DNA of 64,000 nucleotides from CBFGTJ01 sp965651815 (GTDB lineage: Bacteria > Actinomycetota > Acidimicrobiia > Acidimicrobiales > Microtrichaceae). Below the pieces are notes generated by a model. That model did not search any database. It had not been told where the DNA came from and saw only the letters and a list, made by a program, of their open reading frames with translations. Each line of letters starts with the position of its first letter. The stretch's first letter is position 1. The translations under genes and the position numbers were made by a program. Positions 58,180 through 64,000 of the stretch are shown here, in pieces. The DNA is taken from positions 1 to 64,000 of the forward strand of contig CBFGTJ010000001.1 in the NCBI GenBank assembly GCA_965651815.1, given 5' to 3'.

Positions 58180-59240
58180 GGGTGCTGGCCGCCCTGTCCG
58201 GGGGCGTCGACTCGTCGGTCGCCGCCGCGCTGCTGCTCGAGGAGGGCCACGACGTCGTCGGCGTCACGATGAAGCTGTGGGGCGGCGAGTCCGACACCGG
58301 GTGCTGCGCCGTGTCCGACGTGGAGGACGCCCGGCGGGCCGCCGCGCAGCTCGGCGTCGAGCACCACGTGTTCAACTTCGGTGAGGAGTTCGAGCGGCAC
58401 GTGGTCGACCCCTACGTCGCCGACCACCTCGCGGGGCGGACGCCGAACCCGTGCGTCGAGTGCAACCGCCACCTCAAGTTCGACGCGCTGCTGCGACGCG
58501 CGGAGGTCCTGGGCTTCGACGCGGTCGCGACCGGCCACCACGCCCGCGTCGTCACCTCCACCGACGGCCACAGGTACGTCGCGAGGGGCGCGGACTCGGC
58601 GAAGGACCAGTCCTACGTGCTGCACCCCCTGCGCTCCGAGCAGCTGGAGCGGGTGCGTCTGCCGGTGGGCCGACACACCAAGGCCGAGGTCCGTCGGATC
58701 GCCGCGGAGCTCGGCCTGCGGACGGCCGCGAAGCCCGACAGCCAGGACGTGTGCTTCGTGACGAGGTCGGCCGGGCGCGGCGCGTTCCTCGCGCAGCGTG
58801 CGGAGCTGCGTCCCGGGGTGGTCGTCGACGAGGAGGGCCGGGTCCTCGGCGACGTCGAGGCAGTCGAGCTCGTCACCATCGGCCAGCGTCGGGGCCTGGA
58901 GCTCGCCGGTGGCTCCGGCCGGCGCTTCGTGCTCGACGTCGACGTGGACACCGCGACGGTCACCGTCGGCCCACCGGAGCGGCTGCTGCGCGACGAGGTA
59001 CGGGTGGACGGGGTCGTCTGGGCCGGCGAGCCGGTCGAGGGCCGCGTGCGCGCGCAGACCTCCGCACACGGCGAACCCGCCGCGGCGGACGTGCGCCTCG
59101 ACGCCGACGGCACCGTCACGGTGCGGTGGGAGGAGCCGCGCCGGCGCGTCGCGCCGGGGCAGAGCGTCGTGCTCTACCGGGACGTCGCCACCGAGGACGG
59201 CCCCGTCGAGGTCGTGGTCGGCGGCGGGCTCGCGCGCTGA
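58176..59240 (+). CDS. mnmA: tRNA-specific 2-thiouridylase
   Basis: Adds sulfur to U34 of tRNA-Lys, -Glu and -Gln. 354 aa. PP-loop ALSGGVDSSVAAALL, first catalytic Cys in TPNPCVECNRHLKF, ATGHHARV, second Cys in KPDSQDVCFV and the C-terminal beta-domain with VTIGQRRGL. Full length. Coupled by overlap to the cysteine desulfurase that would supply persulfide. Confidence 0.96.
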   Translation: MRVLAALSGGVDSSVAAALLLEEGHDVVGVTMKLWGGESDTGCCAVSDVEDARRAAAQLGVEHHVFNFGEEFERHVVDPYVADHLAGRTPNPCVECNRHLKFDALLRRAEVLGFDAVATGHHARVVTSTDGHRYVARGADSAKDQSYVLHPLRSEQLERVRLPVGRHTKAEVRRIAAELGLRTAAKPDSQDVCFVTRSAGRGAFLAQRAELRPGVVVDEEGRVLGDVEAVELVTIGQRRGLELAGGSGRRFVLDVDVDTATVTVGPPERLLRDEVRVDGVVWAGEPVEGRVRAQTSAHGEPAAADVRLDADGTVTVRWEEPRRRVAPGQSVVLYRDVATEDGPVEVVVGGGLAR

Positions 59241-59259
59241 GCCGCCCGGCAGCGACGCG

Positions 59260-60144
59260 TCAGCCGCGCTGCACCGCCAGCCGGCGGGTCGACGCGTGCT
59301 CCAGCAGCGCGCCGGGGCGTGACGGGGCGAACAGCAGCGACCCGGTGGACACCGGCTCGGCGACCTCGCCGCGGGGCACCACGGGCACGACCGTCACCGG
59401 CGGGTCGAGGTCGACCTGCAGGATGAGCCCGGTCGCCCCCGCGCTGAGGTCGAGCGCGGTGGTGTCGGCGGGCGCCGGGCCGAGACGGGTCACGTCACGG
59501 CGGCGCAGGAGCACCGGCTCCGCGAGCGCCATCTCGTCGACCAGGGTCATGCCGGCGGGCACGAACACGAGGCAGCGGCGGGACAGCCGGTGCAGCACCC
59601 GCAGCCCCCACCACGCGGCGGGCAGGCCCACCACGGCGAGCGCGACGCCGGGCACCCAGCGCTCGGCCGCGAGCAGCATCGCCGCCACGGGCAGCGGGAC
59701 CGCCACCGCCGCCCACACCGCGGGGAGCGGGCCGAGCAGCAGGACCCCCGGCGGGCGCAGCCCGAACCGCCGCTCGTCGCCGTAGGAGTCGCCGTCGATG
59801 AAGTCCGCCCCGACCTCCGCGGAGAGCGCCAGCACGAGCACCACCGCCGCGGTCACCGCGCCCACCCATCCGGCGGCGGACGCCGACACGTCGTCGCGGA
59901 GCAGGGCCACGGCCGCGGCGACCAGGGGCATCGGGGCGACGACCCGCAGGGCGGTGAGGGCGACCGAGCGGGTCACCAGCGAGGCGAGCAGCCCGCAGGC
60001 CCACAGCGACCACGCGAGCACGACCACCACGGCGCGCACCGCGCCGGAGCGGCCGTCGAGCGAGTCGGCCAACAGGTCGCCGAGGGTGAGGGGGAGCGTG
60101 ACCCACAGGGCCCGTGTGGCCCAGGTCTGGGGGGAGGCGTGCAC
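59260..60144 (-). CDS. Polytopic membrane protein, unknown
   Basis: 294 aa. About seven hydrophobic helices in residues 12-190, then a soluble C-terminal domain (about 195-294; VFVPAGMTLVDEMALAEPVLLRRRDV) that looks like a PH-like or regulatory beta-domain. No family named with confidence. Converges on mnmA with a 19-base gap and is divergent from the MetE-like gene by 47 bases. Confidence 0.75.
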   Translation of the reverse strand: MHASPQTWATRALWVTLPLTLGDLLADSLDGRSGAVRAVVVVLAWSLWACGLLASLVTRSVALTALRVVAPMPLVAAAVALLRDDVSASAAGWVGAVTAAVVLVLALSAEVGADFIDGDSYGDERRFGLRPPGVLLLGPLPAVWAAVAVPLPVAAMLLAAERWVPGVALAVVGLPAAWWGLRVLHRLSRRCLVFVPAGMTLVDEMALAEPVLLRRRDVTRLGPAPADTTALDLSAGATGLILQVDLDPPVTVVPVVPRGEVAEPVSTGSLLFAPSRPGALLEHASTRRLAVQRG

Positions 60145-60191
60145 CTCCCCAGACTTGCGCGCCCGGAGCGCCCACCGCTAGCAACGGGCAC

Positions 60192-61241
60192 ATGGGGGAC
60201 GCGGTCGAGCTCAGAGCAGGGCTCGCCACGGCGGTCGGTCCGGTGCCCTTCGACGACGCCGTGGCTGCCTCCCGGTTCGTGCTCGCCACGCAGCCGGAGC
60301 TGCCGACGGTGCCGAGCGCCGGGACGGGCCCCGCCTCCCTGCTCGCGCAGGCGGTCGACGGCCTCGCGGGTGTGTCGGTGGGCCCCGGTGGGCTGCTCGC
60401 GGTGGACCACGACGTGTTCGACTCCGCGGCGATCGCCGCCGCGATCCGCAGCGGTGAGGTGCCGGTCGGGCACCGCTGCCCGGTGCTCGGCAGGTTCCTG
60501 CGGATGGCCCGGGAGCACGCCGCCGGCGTCGCCGGGTTCACCGGGGTCCGCGCCCCGCTGCTCGGTCCGGTGACCCTCGCCCTCGCGCTGCGCGGCGCGG
60601 GCGTGCCGCTCGAGGACGCCGCCCTGCTCGCCCGCGAGCTGGTGCCGAGGCGGGCCACCGCGCTGCTGGGCGGGCTGCGGGAGGTCCTCGTCGACGAGGT
60701 GGCCGTGGTGTGCCTCAACGAGCCCGGGCTCGTCGGGGCCATGCACCCGACCTTCCCGATGGCGCCGTCCGAGGTGCTCGACCTGCTGGACCCGGTCGTG
60801 CGCGCCCTCGACCAGCACCCCGACGCCGGCCGGCTCCTCATCGGCGTGCACGTCCCCGGGCGCACGGACTGGCCGACGATCCTCGCGTCGGGCGCGTCGC
60901 TGGTGTCCACCCCTGCCGACGCGAACGTCGTGGGGTGGGTCGCGGAGCTCGCCGACTTCCTCGAGCGGGGCGGCCGGGTCGCCTGGGGGGCGGTGCCGGT
61001 GGACCAGCCGCTCGGCACGAGCGAGGAGCGGCTGTGGCGCCGCCTGTCCGGCGCGTGGTGCGAGCTGGTGGCCGAGGGGGTCGATCCGCTCCTGCTGCGC
61101 CGGGCCAGCCTCGTGTCGCCCGTCGACGGGCTGGGGCACTTCGGCCCCACCCAGGCCGAGCTCGCGCTGCGCCACGTGCACTCCCTCTCGGTCAGGGTGG
61201 GCCGGCAGGCGCTCGCCGCCCGGCTCTCGCTCGGCGCCTGA
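60192..61241 (+). CDS. MetE/UROD-fold protein (cobalamin-independent methionine synthase-like)
   Basis: 349 aa. A TIM-barrel protein related to the C-terminal half of MetE and to uroporphyrinogen decarboxylase, recognised from blocks RAPLLGPVTLALALRG, VCLNEPGLVG and HFGPTQAELALRHVHSL. MetE's zinc-ligand His/Cys set is not evident, so methionine synthase activity is doubtful. The same family member sits between mnmA and ligA in mycobacteria (Rv3015c region), so the neighbourhood is conserved. Confidence 0.78.
   Translation: MGDAVELRAGLATAVGPVPFDDAVAASRFVLATQPELPTVPSAGTGPASLLAQAVDGLAGVSVGPGGLLAVDHDVFDSAAIAAAIRSGEVPVGHRCPVLGRFLRMAREHAAGVAGFTGVRAPLLGPVTLALALRGAGVPLEDAALLARELVPRRATALLGGLREVLVDEVAVVCLNEPGLVGAMHPTFPMAPSEVLDLLDPVVRALDQHPDAGRLLIGVHVPGRTDWPTILASGASLVSTPADANVVGWVAELADFLERGGRVAWGAVPVDQPLGTSEERLWRRLSGAWCELVAEGVDPLLLRRASLVSPVDGLGHFGPTQAELALRHVHSLSVRVGRQALAARLSLGA

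Positions 61242-64000
<2,759 letters not shown>

Noticed and set aside
60192..61241. Annotation as functional MetE methionine synthase
   Set aside because: The protein is half the usual length and the MetE zinc-ligand His/Cys pattern is not visible.

Overview
The window is very GC-rich, densely packed chromosomal DNA from an actinomycete. I infer Actinomycetota and think an Acidimicrobiia-type lineage likely, but nothing here fixes the genus. Support comes from gene order and family content: a mec-cysM-murI-metallo-beta-lactamase-rph-rdgB run resembling the mycobacterial Rv1334-Rv1341 region, a GlgE/TreS/maltokinase alpha-glucan locus, a MurA with Asp in place of the usual active-site Cys, and an iscS-mnmA-MetE-like-ligA run. 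I see no phage, insertion sequence, CRISPR array or plasmid function. The window reads as core genome with a few accessory patches.

Layout. 0-3.1 kb: AlkD-type DNA repair, a lipoprotein, tmRNA (ssrA, minus strand), an SGNH-hydrolase lipoprotein and smpB, so both parts of trans-translation lie within 1.7 kb. 3.1-7.6 kb: the mec/cysM/murI/MBL/rph/rdgB run. 7.7-10.5 kb: a minus-strand run of a D-threonine-aldolase-like enzyme, Nei glycosylase, PurU and tRNA-Leu. 10.6-15.2 kb: clpP, a CAP-domain lipoprotein, rpe, a TrmA/RlmD-type RNA methyltransferase and a glutamine cyclotransferase. 15.2-15.8 kb: four tRNA loci (Lys, a degenerate Lys, His, Arg). 15.8-24.6 kb: mixed housekeeping genes including yaaA, a site-2 protease, an MFS carrier, fosfomycin-insensitive-type murA, an NfuA-like scaffold and a Fur-family regulator.

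24.6-31.2 kb: a three-gene Tad-like minor-pilin operon, then divergently a zinc-type ABC binding protein and permease (no ATPase gene beside them), a small Ser/Thr kinase and an enoyl-CoA hydratase. A Zur-like palindrome sits in the spacer of the binding-protein promoter, and the same half-sites recur as a direct repeat at the fur-like gene's promoter. 31.2-44.7 kb: an alpha-glucan locus with GlgP, a beta-propeller protein coupled to GlgE, an OafA-type acyltransferase with an SGNH domain, TreS, maltokinase and GlgB. Trehalose to maltose to maltose-1-phosphate to linear and branched glucan, plus phosphorolysis, can be followed within the locus. 44.7-48.7 kb: rhomboid protease, SGNH lipoprotein, SRPBCC protein, thioesterase and methyltransferase. 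48.7-55.7 kb: a translationally overlapping membrane protein/DUF4129/DUF4350/MoxR/DUF58 operon facing spoIIM, with a divergent RDD gene. 55.7-64 kb: acyl-CoA dehydrogenase, cysteine desulfurase, mnmA, a membrane protein, a MetE-like protein, ligA and a truncated HAD hydrolase.

A recurrent feature is a TANNNT hexamer 6-10 bases upstream of ATG/GTG with no Shine-Dalgarno sequence, seen before at least fifteen genes. This suggests much of this genome is expressed from leaderless mRNAs. Genes inside operons usually overlap by 4 bases (ATGA or GTGA).
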